Part shown: positions 8,208-17,567 of the stretch, piece by piece
Position numbering within the stretch: the first letter of the stretch is position 1
How the letters are laid out: every line of letters begins with the position of its first letter
From: Rubrivivax sp.
GTDB taxonomy: Bacteria > Pseudomonadota > Gammaproteobacteria > Burkholderiales > Burkholderiaceae_C
Direction: 5' to 3'
NCBI GenBank assembly: GCA_030653385.1
Contig: JAURZM010000076.1
Location: 1-64,000 of the forward strand
Length of the DNA stretch: 64,000 nucleotides
The notes under the pieces: model-generated
What the model was told of the DNA's origin: nothing
The model's database searches: none
The model's input: only the letters and a program-made list of their open reading frames with translations
Program-made: the position numbers and the translations under genes

Positions 8208-8393
8208 ATGAACGCGAATCAGCAAGTCCCCTGCAACTGCGCCACGTGTCCCGGTACCGGCTGCAACTGTGGCTGCCAGCAAGCCGCCGGGCAGACCGCC
8301 GGCGCCTGCAGCCCGCAATGCCAATGCGGTACGCAATGCCAGTGCGGAAAGCAGTGCCAATGCGGCGCCGGAGCCAGTTGCGCCCAAGCCTGA
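8208..8393 (+). CDS. Small cysteine-rich metallothionein-like protein
   Basis: 61 residues with 14 cysteines, mostly as CxC or CxxC (CNCATC, CNCGC, then CQCG three times). AAAGGA precedes the ATG by eight bases. An 18-base unit is tandemly repeated in the DNA (about 8319-8363) and gives the QCQCG repeats. The cysteine layout fits a bacterial metallothionein that would bind Zn, Cd or Cu in the cytoplasm. The metal is not deducible. It stands alone upstream of a DUF2938 gene. Confidence 0.65.
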   Translation: MNANQQVPCNCATCPGTGCNCGCQQAAGQTAGACSPQCQCGTQCQCGKQCQCGAGASCAQA

Positions 8394-8496
8394 ACCGGTT
8401 CATCCCGCGCGACGCTGGCGGCCTCCGAATGGCAGCCGCCGGCACCCTGACATCGCGGGTTGATCCCTCCCCGCTTGCACCCAAAGGAACCTGCCC

Positions 8497-8988
8497 GTGA
8501 ACAGCTTTGTCTTGGCCTATGTCGGCGGCATCGTCGGCGCCGTCCTGATGGACATCACCGAGACGCTCGCCGCCCGGGTGGGCCTGACGAGCGGCGTCAG
8601 CGTCGGCCTGGTCGGCCGCTGGGCGCTGGGCCTGCTGCACGGGCAATGGGCTCATGCCGACATCGCCCGCTCCCCGGCACGGCCGGGAGAGGTGCGGACG
8701 GGCTGGGCGTTTCATTTTCTCGTCGGCGGCGGCGGGGTGGCGCTGCTGTACGCGGCCTTCTCCCACGTCATAAGCTTCAACGTCCCCACCCATCACCTCT
8801 GGGGCGGTGTGATCTTCGGTGCGGCCACTTCACTGCTGCCCTGGCTGCTGCTGTTGCCGGCCTTCGGCTGGGGCTGGTTCGGGCGGCGCGGGCCGCGCGG
8901 GTCGAACGCCCTGCGGGCAAGCGCGGTCTCGCACATTCCTTACGGGCTCGGCGTTGGCATCGTCATGGCGCTGGGCTCAAGCTTCTAG
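8497..8988 (+). CDS. DUF2938 membrane protein
   Basis: 163 residues with four or five hydrophobic helices. The motif LVGRWALGLLHGQWAHADI matches the second DUF2938 gene in this window (VGRWVGHLSRGQFAHVAI at 23930), and SHIPYGLGVGIV near the end matches the family's terminal helix. AAAGGA lies eight bases before the ATG. Function is unknown. It sits between the metallothionein-like gene and the LytS gene. Confidence 0.7.
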   Translation: MNSFVLAYVGGIVGAVLMDITETLAARVGLTSGVSVGLVGRWALGLLHGQWAHADIARSPARPGEVRTGWAFHFLVGGGGVALLYAAFSHVISFNVPTHHLWGGVIFGAATSLLPWLLLLPAFGWGWFGRRGPRGSNALRASAVSHIPYGLGVGIVMALGSSF

Positions 8989-9062
8989 TGCCTTGGCGCT
9001 GCGCCACGCCGGTTCTAGAGTCGAGCCGGCTGGTTCACACTCTCGTAGCACCATTGCCCACC

Positions 9063-10142
9063 ATGTATGTCTCTTCGACATCCACCGCCGAGTTGTGGCC
9101 CGATACGCTGAAAGGCGTGCTGCGGGGCATCGCCGTCGCCGCTGTTTTCTGGGCCCTCGCTGCGACGCTGTTGTACTTGCTGTCCCCAGGGCTCGATACC
9201 TGGCCCCGGCTGATGGTGTTCCACGAGAGCGTGGGCATGACGATGGTGGCGTGCGTGCTGTTGCTGCGGCGCGTGCGCACCTTTTCGCGGTTCCAACCGA
9301 TGGCACGCTGGTTCCTCACCGGGGTCGTTGCCATACCGACTGGCTTCATCGTGGGGCACCAGTTCGCCTTCCTGCTGCTGGGCGAGCCGCTGCGCATGAT
9401 CGGGTACATGAGTGTCAGCCTGGTACCTATCCTCTTCACCCTGCTGGTGGGTGGCGTGGGGCTCCACTACTTCGCGACACGCGAGCAGCTGGCACAGGAA
9501 GCGGCCGCGCGCTCGGAGGCACAGCGCCTGGCGGTCGACTCCCAACTGCGCCTGCTGCGGGCGCAGCTCGAGCCGCACATGCTGTTCAACACCCTGGCCA
9601 ACCTGCGCTCATTGGTGCGCGAGGACGTCGATCGGGCCGAATCGATGATCGACCAGCTGATCGTGTACCTGCGCAGTGCGCTGGCCGCATCGCAGACCGA
9701 GTCGGTCGCCCTGAGCCGCGAGTTTGCCCAGTTGCGTGCCTACCTGGACATCATGGCGCTGCGCATGGGGCCGCGTCTGTCCTTCCGGCTGGACCTGCCA
9801 GCCGACCTGGAGGCCACGCAGGTCCCGCCCATGCTGCTGCAGCCGCTGGTGGAGAACGCGATCAAGCACGGGCTGGAGCCCAAGGTCGGCTCAGGCAGCA
9901 TCGAGGTGGTGGCACGCGCTGTCACCGAGATCACCGCCGGCATCGAGATCCGCATCAACGACAGCGGCCTCGGGCTGCCCGCGGACGAAGAAGACGAACA
10001 GGCTGCGCGCTCTGCAGATACGAGCTATGGCCTGCAACATGTGCGTGACCGGCTGCAGGCGGTCTACGGCCCGGCCGCCCGACTCAGCCTGGAGCGGCGC
10101 CATCCCACGGGCGTCAGCGCCCGGGTGTTCTTTCCCACCTGA
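9063..10142 (+). CDS. LytS/AlgZ-type sensor histidine kinase
   Basis: 359 residues. Four hydrophobic helices occupy about residues 18-140, then a short linker (REQLAQEAAARSEAQ) leads to a His_kinase domain with LRAQLEPHMLFNTLANL carrying the phospho-His. The ATPase part shows QPLVENAIKHGLEP (N-box) and INDSGLGLP (G-box). It would autophosphorylate and pass phosphate to the LytTR regulator 58 bases downstream. No extracellular ligand domain is present, so the signal is probably sensed in the membrane. Confidence 0.88.
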   Translation: MYVSSTSTAELWPDTLKGVLRGIAVAAVFWALAATLLYLLSPGLDTWPRLMVFHESVGMTMVACVLLLRRVRTFSRFQPMARWFLTGVVAIPTGFIVGHQFAFLLLGEPLRMIGYMSVSLVPILFTLLVGGVGLHYFATREQLAQEAAARSEAQRLAVDSQLRLLRAQLEPHMLFNTLANLRSLVREDVDRAESMIDQLIVYLRSALAASQTESVALSREFAQLRAYLDIMALRMGPRLSFRLDLPADLEATQVPPMLLQPLVENAIKHGLEPKVGSGSIEVVARAVTEITAGIEIRINDSGLGLPADEEDEQAARSADTSYGLQHVRDRLQAVYGPAARLSLERRHPTGVSARVFFPT

Positions 10143-10200
10143 CCGGCGCCCGCCTCATTCGCCAGTCAACTCTGTCATCGACCCGTCGAGAGGGACCACC

Positions 10201-11007
10201 ATGACACCGGCCACCGCCCCCACCGCCGTCCTTGCCGAGGACGAACCCGTTCTGGCGCGCACCCTGACCCGCCTGCTGGAACAGCTGTGGCCCGAGCTTC
10301 GCATTCTCGGCGTCGCGGATGACGGCCTGCAGGCGACGGAGCTGGGGCTGACCCATGCTCCCGACGTGATGTTCCTGGACATCAAGATGCCAGGCCGCAC
10401 CGGTCTAGAGGTGGCCGAAGCCGTGGCCGACGACTGGCCCGACGATCGCGCCGATCCCCTCTTCGTGTTCATCACGGCCTACGACAGCTTCGCGGTGTCG
10501 GCGTTCGAGCGCGCAGCGGTCGACTACCTGCTCAAGCCCGCCACGGCCGAGCGGCTGCTGCAGACCGTCGAGCGACTGAAGGCGCGGCTGGTTCAACGAA
10601 CCACTTCGCCCGGTGCGGGCGACAGGGCCGCGCTGATGCAGCGCATGCAGTCGATCGCGGCGCCGCAGGCTGAACCGGGCGAGCGCATCAAGGTCATCCG
10701 CGCAGGCGTGGGCAACACCGTGCGCATGATCCCGGTGGCCGACGTGGTCTGCTTCGAGGCCACCGAGAAGTACGTCAACGTCGTGACGGCCGCGGGCGAG
10801 GCGCTGGTGCGGATGAGCCTGCGCGAGCTGATGGCGCGCATCGACTCGGCCGACTTCATGCAGGTGCACCGCAGCGTCATGGTGAACACGAACGCCATCC
10901 TGAGCGCGACGCGCGACGAGAACGGGCACTGCAGCCTGGCCGTGCGTGGCCTGCAGCGGCCCCTGAAGGTCAGCCGCGCGTTCGGGCACCTCTTCCGCCC
11001 GATGTAG
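10201..11007 (+). CDS. LytTR-type response regulator
   Basis: 268 residues, ATG preceded by GAGAGGG. The receiver domain (about 8-125) has acidic residues AEDE, the phospho-acceptor Asp in VMFLDIKMPG, Thr in FVFITAYDS and Lys in DYLLKPAT. A LytTR DNA-binding domain fills 160-268 (IKVIRAGVGNTVRMIPV, YVNVVTAAGEALVRMSL, MQVHRSVMVN). It should bind direct repeats at its target promoters. The C-terminal domain is nearly duplicated at 14261-14788. Confidence 0.9.
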   Translation: MTPATAPTAVLAEDEPVLARTLTRLLEQLWPELRILGVADDGLQATELGLTHAPDVMFLDIKMPGRTGLEVAEAVADDWPDDRADPLFVFITAYDSFAVSAFERAAVDYLLKPATAERLLQTVERLKARLVQRTTSPGAGDRAALMQRMQSIAAPQAEPGERIKVIRAGVGNTVRMIPVADVVCFEATEKYVNVVTAAGEALVRMSLRELMARIDSADFMQVHRSVMVNTNAILSATRDENGHCSLAVRGLQRPLKVSRAFGHLFRPM

Positions 11008-11020
11008 CTCGGGGCGGAAC

Positions 11021-11995
11021 TCATCTGCGGGCCTGCGCCGGCGAGTGCCGCGCCAACACGGCGCGGCATATGGCGATGAACTCCTGCGCCGCCCGCGACT
11101 GCGCGCGCTGCGGTTTGAACGCCAACAGTGCCCGGAACACCACCGGCGCGTCAAAGGGAACGCTGCGCAATCCGAGCGGGACGAACTCGCGCGCCACCAG
11201 CGGGTTGGTGATGGCCAGTCCCGCTCCCGCCAGCACCAAGGCGCATTGGGTGGCGCTGTAGGGGGTTTCGACGATGCTGTACGGGGTGATGCCGACGGCT
11301 TGCAGTGCCGCCACCACGCGCCGCTGGGCCAGATCGGTTTCCGACAAGGCCACCAAGGGCACGTCGCGCAGGTCGCCGGGCGAGACCTTCGCGCGTTGGG
11401 CCAGGGGGTGGGTGGCCTGCATCACACAGGCCGCCTGCACCTCGTAGAACAACGACGAGCTCAAGCCACTGATGTCGGTCTCGTCGCCCAGGAACGCGAA
11501 GTCGACCGCGCCGCGGAACAAGGCCTCGCGCAACCCGCTGGAACTGTCCACCGTGAGCACGCAACGGGTGCGCGGATAGCTGCGCTGGAACTGCGCGACG
11601 GCCCAGGGCATGACACTGGAGGCCATCGCATGCAGCGAGCCCACGCGCAGCACCGCGTCCTCATGGGCTCGCAACGCTGCGATCTTGCGCCGCACCGCCT
11701 CGAGCCCGTCGTAGACACGCTCGACTTCTTCCATCAGCGCCAGTGCTTCCGGCGTCGGCGACAGCCGGCCCTTCTGGCGCTCGAACAGGCGCAGCCCGGC
11801 GCGGGCCTCCAACTGGGCGATCAACTGCGTGACGGCCGGCTGGCTGACATGCAGGGCCGCGGCCGCACCGGCCGTCGTGCCCACGCGCATGACCATGCGA
11901 AAGACCTCGATCTGGCGCGCGCTGGGCGCCGCCGCATCGGAATCCGACGCGGGTCTTGCCGTGATCGTGGCCTCTGCCTGCGTTCTGCGAGCCAT
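11021..11995 (-). CDS. LysR-family transcriptional regulator
   Basis: 324 residues. The winged helix spans about 27-85 (RQIEVFRMVMRVGTTAGAAAAL, VSQPAVTQLIAQLEA), followed by the usual linker helix and a periplasmic-binding-type effector domain. A 28-residue extension rich in Ala, Thr and Asp precedes the HTH. It is divergent from the PLP lyase gene with 68 bases between starts, which suggests it controls that gene and perhaps the Bug protein. The effector is unknown. Confidence 0.88.
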   Translation of the reverse strand: MARRTQAEATITARPASDSDAAAPSARQIEVFRMVMRVGTTAGAAAALHVSQPAVTQLIAQLEARAGLRLFERQKGRLSPTPEALALMEEVERVYDGLEAVRRKIAALRAHEDAVLRVGSLHAMASSVMPWAVAQFQRSYPRTRCVLTVDSSSGLREALFRGAVDFAFLGDETDISGLSSSLFYEVQAACVMQATHPLAQRAKVSPGDLRDVPLVALSETDLAQRRVVAALQAVGITPYSIVETPYSATQCALVLAGAGLAITNPLVAREFVPLGLRSVPFDAPVVFRALLAFKPQRAQSRAAQEFIAICRAVLARHSPAQARR

Positions 11996-12008
11996 AAGTT
12001 GAGCTTAT
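11994..12008. promoter_or_regulatory. Palindrome, candidate LysR operator
   Basis: ATAAG-TTGAG-CTTAT contains a T-N11-A core of the LysR-box type and overlaps the lysR start codon in the divergent intergenic region. Its position fits autorepression. Confidence 0.5.
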
Positions 12009-12063
12009 TCGATTGAGCAGGAAAACCGTGCTGTTGAGCGGGGTGCCTGCCTACCATACAGCC

Positions 12064-13227
12064 ATGCCAGATCCCGCCGTCACCGTCGCGCGCATCGAAA
12101 TGAACCCGACGCTGTCCGCCTTGCAGTGCATCAGGTGCGAAAGGACGTACCCCCTTGTCGACCTGCCAGGCGGCTGCCCTCGGTGCGCGGCATCCGGAGC
12201 GCCGGCCAGCCTGACCGCCCTGTACTCCAGCCTGCCGTCCAACTTTGCGCCTGCAGGCGGTGCCAATCCCTGGGGTGCCTGGCTGCCGTACCGGCAGAGC
12301 ATGAGCCTGGGCGAAGGCAGCACACCGCTGATCGACTTGCCGCACCTGGCCCGTGAGCTGGGCGTGCGGCGGCTCAGCGCGAAGAACGAGGGCATGAACC
12401 CCACCGGTTCCCACAAGGACCGCATGTCGGCGCAGGCCGTGTCCCGAGCGTTGGACCGGGGAGCGGACACCGTGGTCCTCGCTTCCAGCGGCAATGCCGC
12501 GGTCTCTGCGGCCACCTATTGCGCTGCCGCGGGACTGGCGTGCGAGGTGGCGACCTACGACGACCTGCCCGCGCCCTTCGTGCGCGCGCTGTCGCTGCTC
12601 GGGGCACGCCGCATGGGCTTCGCACGGGGGCATGAGCGCTGGCAGCACGTGCGGCGACGGGTCGAGGAAGACGGCGCCTTCGCGCTGACCAACTTCAGCC
12701 TGCCCGCCGTGGGCAGCCCGGTGTTCGGGGTCGAGGGCTACAAGGCCATCGCGATCGAATGCGCCGCGCAGGGGCCGCTGGCCGAGCACATCCTGGTGCC
12801 CACGGCGCGCGGCGACCTGCTGTGGGGCCTGCACGCGGGTTTCGAGCAACTGTTGCAGGCAGGCCTGATCGAACGTCGGCCGAAGCTGTGGGCCGTTGAA
12901 CCCTTCGCGAGACTCTCGCGAGTGCTCGCGGGCGAAGCGTTCCAGGGCGATTTCCCCGGGTCGACCGCGCAGTTCTCGATTGCGGGCAGCACGGTGACCT
13001 ATCAGCAGCTCAAGGCGGTGCAGGACAGCGGCGGTGGCGCCGTCGTCGTGCACGACATGCAGGCGCGTGCCGGCGTGACCGCGCTGGCCCGCGAGGGGCT
13101 GTGGGGCGAGCTGTGCACCGGAGCCACCGTCGCCGCCCTCGGGCAGCTGCTGCAACAAGGTTCCATCGGGCCAGGGGCGCATGTGATGCTGCTGTTCACC
13201 GCGCGCGGCGACCGCGACCCGGCCTGA
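12064..13227 (+). CDS. Threonine synthase-like PLP enzyme (fold type II)
   Basis: 387 residues. An N-terminal zinc-ribbon-like pair (CIRC, CPRC) near residues 20-43 precedes the catalytic domain, as in some threonine synthase relatives. The PLP lysine lies in NPTGSHKDR (about 114-122), the phosphate-side loop in ASSGNAAVSA, and a serine/threonine-rich cofactor pocket follows. The family does beta-replacement or elimination on hydroxy or phospho amino acids. The divergent LysR and the downstream Bug protein suggest a catabolic or uptake setting rather than threonine synthesis, so the substrate is open. Confidence 0.75.
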   Translation: MPDPAVTVARIEMNPTLSALQCIRCERTYPLVDLPGGCPRCAASGAPASLTALYSSLPSNFAPAGGANPWGAWLPYRQSMSLGEGSTPLIDLPHLARELGVRRLSAKNEGMNPTGSHKDRMSAQAVSRALDRGADTVVLASSGNAAVSAATYCAAAGLACEVATYDDLPAPFVRALSLLGARRMGFARGHERWQHVRRRVEEDGAFALTNFSLPAVGSPVFGVEGYKAIAIECAAQGPLAEHILVPTARGDLLWGLHAGFEQLLQAGLIERRPKLWAVEPFARLSRVLAGEAFQGDFPGSTAQFSIAGSTVTYQQLKAVQDSGGGAVVVHDMQARAGVTALAREGLWGELCTGATVAALGQLLQQGSIGPGAHVMLLFTARGDRDPA

Positions 13228-13269
13228 ACCTTCCGAGCTTTCTCTTCAAACGCATCCGAAGGAGTCGAC

Positions 13270-14238
13270 ATGAACGTTGTCAAGTCGGTCACCCTGGCCC
13301 TGGCCCTGAGCCTGGCGTTTGGCACGGTGGCGCACGCGGCCTATCCCGACAAGCCCATTCGATTGATCGTGCCCTGGGCGGCCGGTGGCAGCACCGACGC
13401 CATTGCGAGGGCGGTGGCGCAACGCCTGAGCGAGACGATGGGCCAGCCCGTGATCGTGGACAACAAGGCCGGCGCCTCGGGCCAGATCGGCACCGATGCC
13501 GCAGCCAAGGCGGCGCCCGACGGCCACACCATCGCGATCGTCGAGCTGCCCCATGCGATCGCACCGGCGTTGTTCAGCAAGCTGCCCTATGACCTGCTGA
13601 GGGACTTCTCGCCGATCACCATGGTGGGAACCTCGCCGCTGATCCTGTTCGTGTCCAGCCGGAACCACAAGAACGGCGACATCGGGGATTTCGTGGAGAA
13701 GGCCCAGGCCAAGGGCGAGCCGATCGCGCTGGCCCACAGCGGCGCCGGATCGGTCAGCCACCTGGCGGCGGAGCTGCTGGGCTCCAGGAACCGCATGAAG
13801 GTCCTCGCGATCCCGTACAAGGGCTCGGCCCCCGCACTCATCGATGTGGCCGCTGGAACGGTCGACGGCCACTTCTCCACCCTGGCGAGTGGCAACCCGC
13901 TCCTGTCGGCGGGAAAGATCTCGGCACTCATGATCGCTGGCCACTCCCGCCTCGCCGCGTTGCCAGGGGTGCCCACCGCACGCGAGGCGCGCATCGAGGG
14001 TGTGCAGGTCGACCAGTGGTGGGGCCTGGTCGCTCCGGCGACGACGCCAGTGCCGATCCTGGAGCGCTTGCGCCAGGAGGTGGCCGCGGCCTTGGCACAC
14101 CCGGCCGTGCGCGACCGCCTCAATGCGCTGGCCATCGACCTGAAGGACTCTTCGCGTGATGAATTCGGGGCCTTCCTGCGCGCGGAAGTCCAGCGCTGGG
14201 GGACCGTGGTGCGCGAAGCCAATGTGAAGCTTGATTGA
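13270..14238 (+). CDS. Bug/TctC-family periplasmic solute-binding protein
   Basis: 322 residues with a signal peptide (cleavage near AHAAYPDK, about residue 24). The mature N-terminus YPDKPIRLIVPWAAGGSTDAIAR and the segment VDNKAGASGQIGTDAAA are hallmarks of the Bug (tripartite tricarboxylate transporter receptor) family, hugely expanded in Burkholderiales. GAAGGAG precedes the start. No TctA/TctB membrane genes are nearby, which is normal for orphan Bug proteins. The ligand, probably a carboxylate, is unknown. Confidence 0.9.
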   Translation: MNVVKSVTLALALSLAFGTVAHAAYPDKPIRLIVPWAAGGSTDAIARAVAQRLSETMGQPVIVDNKAGASGQIGTDAAAKAAPDGHTIAIVELPHAIAPALFSKLPYDLLRDFSPITMVGTSPLILFVSSRNHKNGDIGDFVEKAQAKGEPIALAHSGAGSVSHLAAELLGSRNRMKVLAIPYKGSAPALIDVAAGTVDGHFSTLASGNPLLSAGKISALMIAGHSRLAALPGVPTAREARIEGVQVDQWWGLVAPATTPVPILERLRQEVAAALAHPAVRDRLNALAIDLKDSSRDEFGAFLRAEVQRWGTVVREANVKLD

Positions 14239-14260
14239 CCGCCCAACCGGAGCACAGATC

Positions 14261-14788
14261 ATGCATGTTGCATCAACGATGGCTGCTGGCGTTGCCGGCG
14301 CCGAACCCGTACTCGCCAGGAAGCTGGCGCGCCTGTTGGGGCAAGTGCCGCCCGAAAGGCAGGCTGGTGGTGTGGACCGCGCTGGCTTCCACGCGATGGA
14401 CGCCGCACCCTGGCAAGCCTTACTGCGGCACCTTCCTGGCTCGTCCCCCGACGTCGAGGCGGAGCGCATCAAGGTCATCCGAGCCGGTGTTGGCAACACC
14501 GTGCACATGATCCCCGTTGCCGACGTCGTTTGCTTCGAGGCGATCGAGAAGTACGTGAATGTCGTGACGCCCACCTGCGAAGCGCTGGTGCGCTTGAGCC
14601 TGCGGGAGCTCATGGCGCGCATCGACTCGACCGACTTCATCCAGGTGCATCGCGGCGTCCTGGTCAATTCCCACGCCATCCTGAGCGCGACACGTGATGA
14701 ACTCGGGCACTACAGCCTGTGCGTGCGCGGGCTGCAAAGGCCTCTGAAGGTCAGCCGCGCCTTCGCACACCTGTTCCGACCGATGTAG
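14261..14788 (+). CDS. LytTR DNA-binding protein lacking a receiver domain
   Basis: 175 residues from an ATG with GGAG eight bases upstream. The last 107 residues are nearly the same as the LytTR domain at 10201-11007 (shared IKVIRAGVGNTV, YVNVVT, LRELMARIDS, GLQRPLKVSRAF). The N-terminus keeps AEPVLARKLARLL, an echo of AEDEPVLARTLTRLL, and then jumps to unrelated sequence, so the phospho-acceptor and most of the receiver fold are gone. It looks like a duplicated regulator with an internal deletion. It could be a constitutive DNA binder competing for LytTR sites, or a decaying copy. Confidence 0.75.
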   Translation: MHVASTMAAGVAGAEPVLARKLARLLGQVPPERQAGGVDRAGFHAMDAAPWQALLRHLPGSSPDVEAERIKVIRAGVGNTVHMIPVADVVCFEAIEKYVNVVTPTCEALVRLSLRELMARIDSTDFIQVHRGVLVNSHAILSATRDELGHYSLCVRGLQRPLKVSRAFAHLFRPM

Positions 14789-14850
14789 TTGGCGGCGGCT
14801 CGAAGGGGTGGTTGTGCCCCTTCGGGCGAGCCTGGGTCAGACTGGACGCG

Positions 14851-15117
14851 TCCCGGCTTTCGCCAGGCCGGCACGAAAAAGCCCAGGGCAATGGTGATCT
14901 CCAGCAGGCCGGTCAGATGGACCAGTAGGCCTCGCGCGGGAACCCAAGGCGGCAGCATCTGCACCATGGCGTCCTTCTGGATCCAATGGCCGCTCGCGGT
15001 GAAGGCGAACAAGATGCCCAGCCCGATGGCAGCGGCTGCGCGCGTGTCCCCGGGTTGCCCGGTGGCGGTCGCGCGTGCAAGGACGAAGAGTGCGGGGGCC
15101 AGCATCATGGCCAGCAT
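14851..15117 (-). pseudogene. DoxX-family membrane protein, 3'-truncated
   Basis: The recognisable part reads GLGILFAFTASGHWIQKDA, MVQMLPPWVPAR, LVHLTGLLEITIALGFFVP, the core of DoxX-like proteins. Similarity ends at about 14851. The frame then runs antisense through the 3' end of the LytTR duplicate, without the last helix and the usual FPAN-type tail. The LytTR duplication junction seems to have cut this gene. Start is uncertain (ATG 15117 or TTG 15120). Confidence 0.55.
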
Positions 15118-15180
15118 CAACAGAGGTGTGGTCGTCGTCGAATCCGATCGGTCTTGCGTGTGTCAACTGCACAAGGCCTG

Positions 15181-15321
15181 TCAGGGGCGTGCACGTTCGA
15201 GCACCAGCAGCCGGACCTGAAGGTCGTGTGCATCCACGGCCTGCGCGAGGTATTGCTCCTCGATGCTGCGTGCGTGCGGACGGACAAACAGGTTCACAAG
15301 CATGCGCAGCAGGTTCTTCAT
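15181..15321 (-). CDS. Small DUF3563-like protein
   Basis: 46 residues. MKNLLRMLVNLFVRP, then EEQYLAQAVDAHDLQVRLLVLE fit the short DUF3563 pattern (basic or hydrophobic start, then EAYLA-x-A-x-D-x2-DLE-type sequence). GGAG lies about ten bases before the ATG. Function is unknown; such proteins are common small genes in Burkholderiales. Confidence 0.5.
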   Translation of the reverse strand: MKNLLRMLVNLFVRPHARSIEEQYLAQAVDAHDLQVRLLVLERARP

Positions 15322-15760
15322 GGTTCGGCTCCGTTTCGGTCGGGCTGTCCCGCGGCTCATGACACGCGGCGGGTTGCGGGTGGACTCGACGACGGGATGC
15401 CGTCGATGACGCTCACTCTCGATGCGCACGGCTGACACCGAAAGCGGCTTGCGACGAACCGTCGCGGTCCTTCCTCGAGCGGGTGCTGGCACCACCCCAA
15501 CGGCCCGCCGCAGGCGCTTTACTGCGCACGCACGACATGCGGCCAGGCGTGGTGCGGTCACGTCGTCGGGCCGGGACCTGTCGCAACCCTCAGCCGACCA
15601 TCCGGTCGATCAGATTGACCACTGCCGGACGCCGGTGCACCGCTGATCGCAACGCGCTGTCGCCAAGGCCGAGCGACACGGACAGTGCGCCGACTGCTTC
15701 ACCGCATGGGGCAGTGGACCAGGCCTTCATCGACCCCCATCAACGTCACAGGATCACGCC
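15322..15760. other. 440 bases with no gene seen
   Basis: Short open frames on both strands lack domains and ribosome-binding sites. This gap separates the DUF3563-like gene from the lipoprotein-peroxidase-efflux cluster and should contain the promoter of the latter. Confidence 0.4.
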
Positions 15761-16198
15761 ATGAGCCGCTTCATCACCCACACCTTCGCGCTCGCTGCTG
15801 TCGCCGCCACCGCGGGCTGCATGTCGCCGCCGCAGGGTCTCGACCTGGCACTGACGCGGCCGAGCGCCGACCACAAGTACGTCGTCACGCTGCAGCCGCC
15901 CGCCCGGCAGGCGGCGATCAACCAGTTGCACACGTGGCAAGTCAAGCTGGTGTCGCCGGCCGGCGTGCCGGTGCCGAACGCCCGCATCAAGGTCGATGGC
16001 GGCATGCCGCAGCACGGCCACGGCCTGCCCACGCGGCCGCAGGTGACGCGCGAGCTGCCCGACGGCGGCTACCTCATCGAAGGCATGAAGTTCAGCATGA
16101 CCGGCTGGTGGGAGATCAAGCTCGCCATCGACGGCCCCGCAGGTGCCGATCGCGTCACCTTCAACACCGTGATCGCCGAAGCCGGCGCGGGCCGCTGA
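15761..16198 (+). CDS. YtkA/FixH-like periplasmic lipoprotein
   Basis: 145 residues with a lipobox at AATAGC (Cys20), so a lipid-anchored periplasmic protein. The beta-rich core WQVKLVSPAGVPVPNARIKV, HGHGLPTRPQVTRELPDG and GYLIEGMKFSMTGWWEIKL matches the YtkA-like domain, often found with metal or cytochrome proteins. The His/Met-rich loop (GGMPQHGHGLP) could bind copper. It precedes the dihaem peroxidase by 31 bases, so the two are probably cotranscribed. Confidence 0.7.
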   Translation: MSRFITHTFALAAVAATAGCMSPPQGLDLALTRPSADHKYVVTLQPPARQAAINQLHTWQVKLVSPAGVPVPNARIKVDGGMPQHGHGLPTRPQVTRELPDGGYLIEGMKFSMTGWWEIKLAIDGPAGADRVTFNTVIAEAGAGR

Positions 16199-16229
16199 AG
16201 CGCCAGACCGGCCACATGAGGAGATGACG

Positions 16230-17553
<1,324 letters not shown>

Positions 17554-17567
<14 letters not shown>

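Noticed and set aside
15761..16198. FixH of a cbb3 oxidase cluster
   Set aside because: No ccoNOPQ or fixGIS genes are near; lipobox and sequence fit a YtkA-like lipoprotein.
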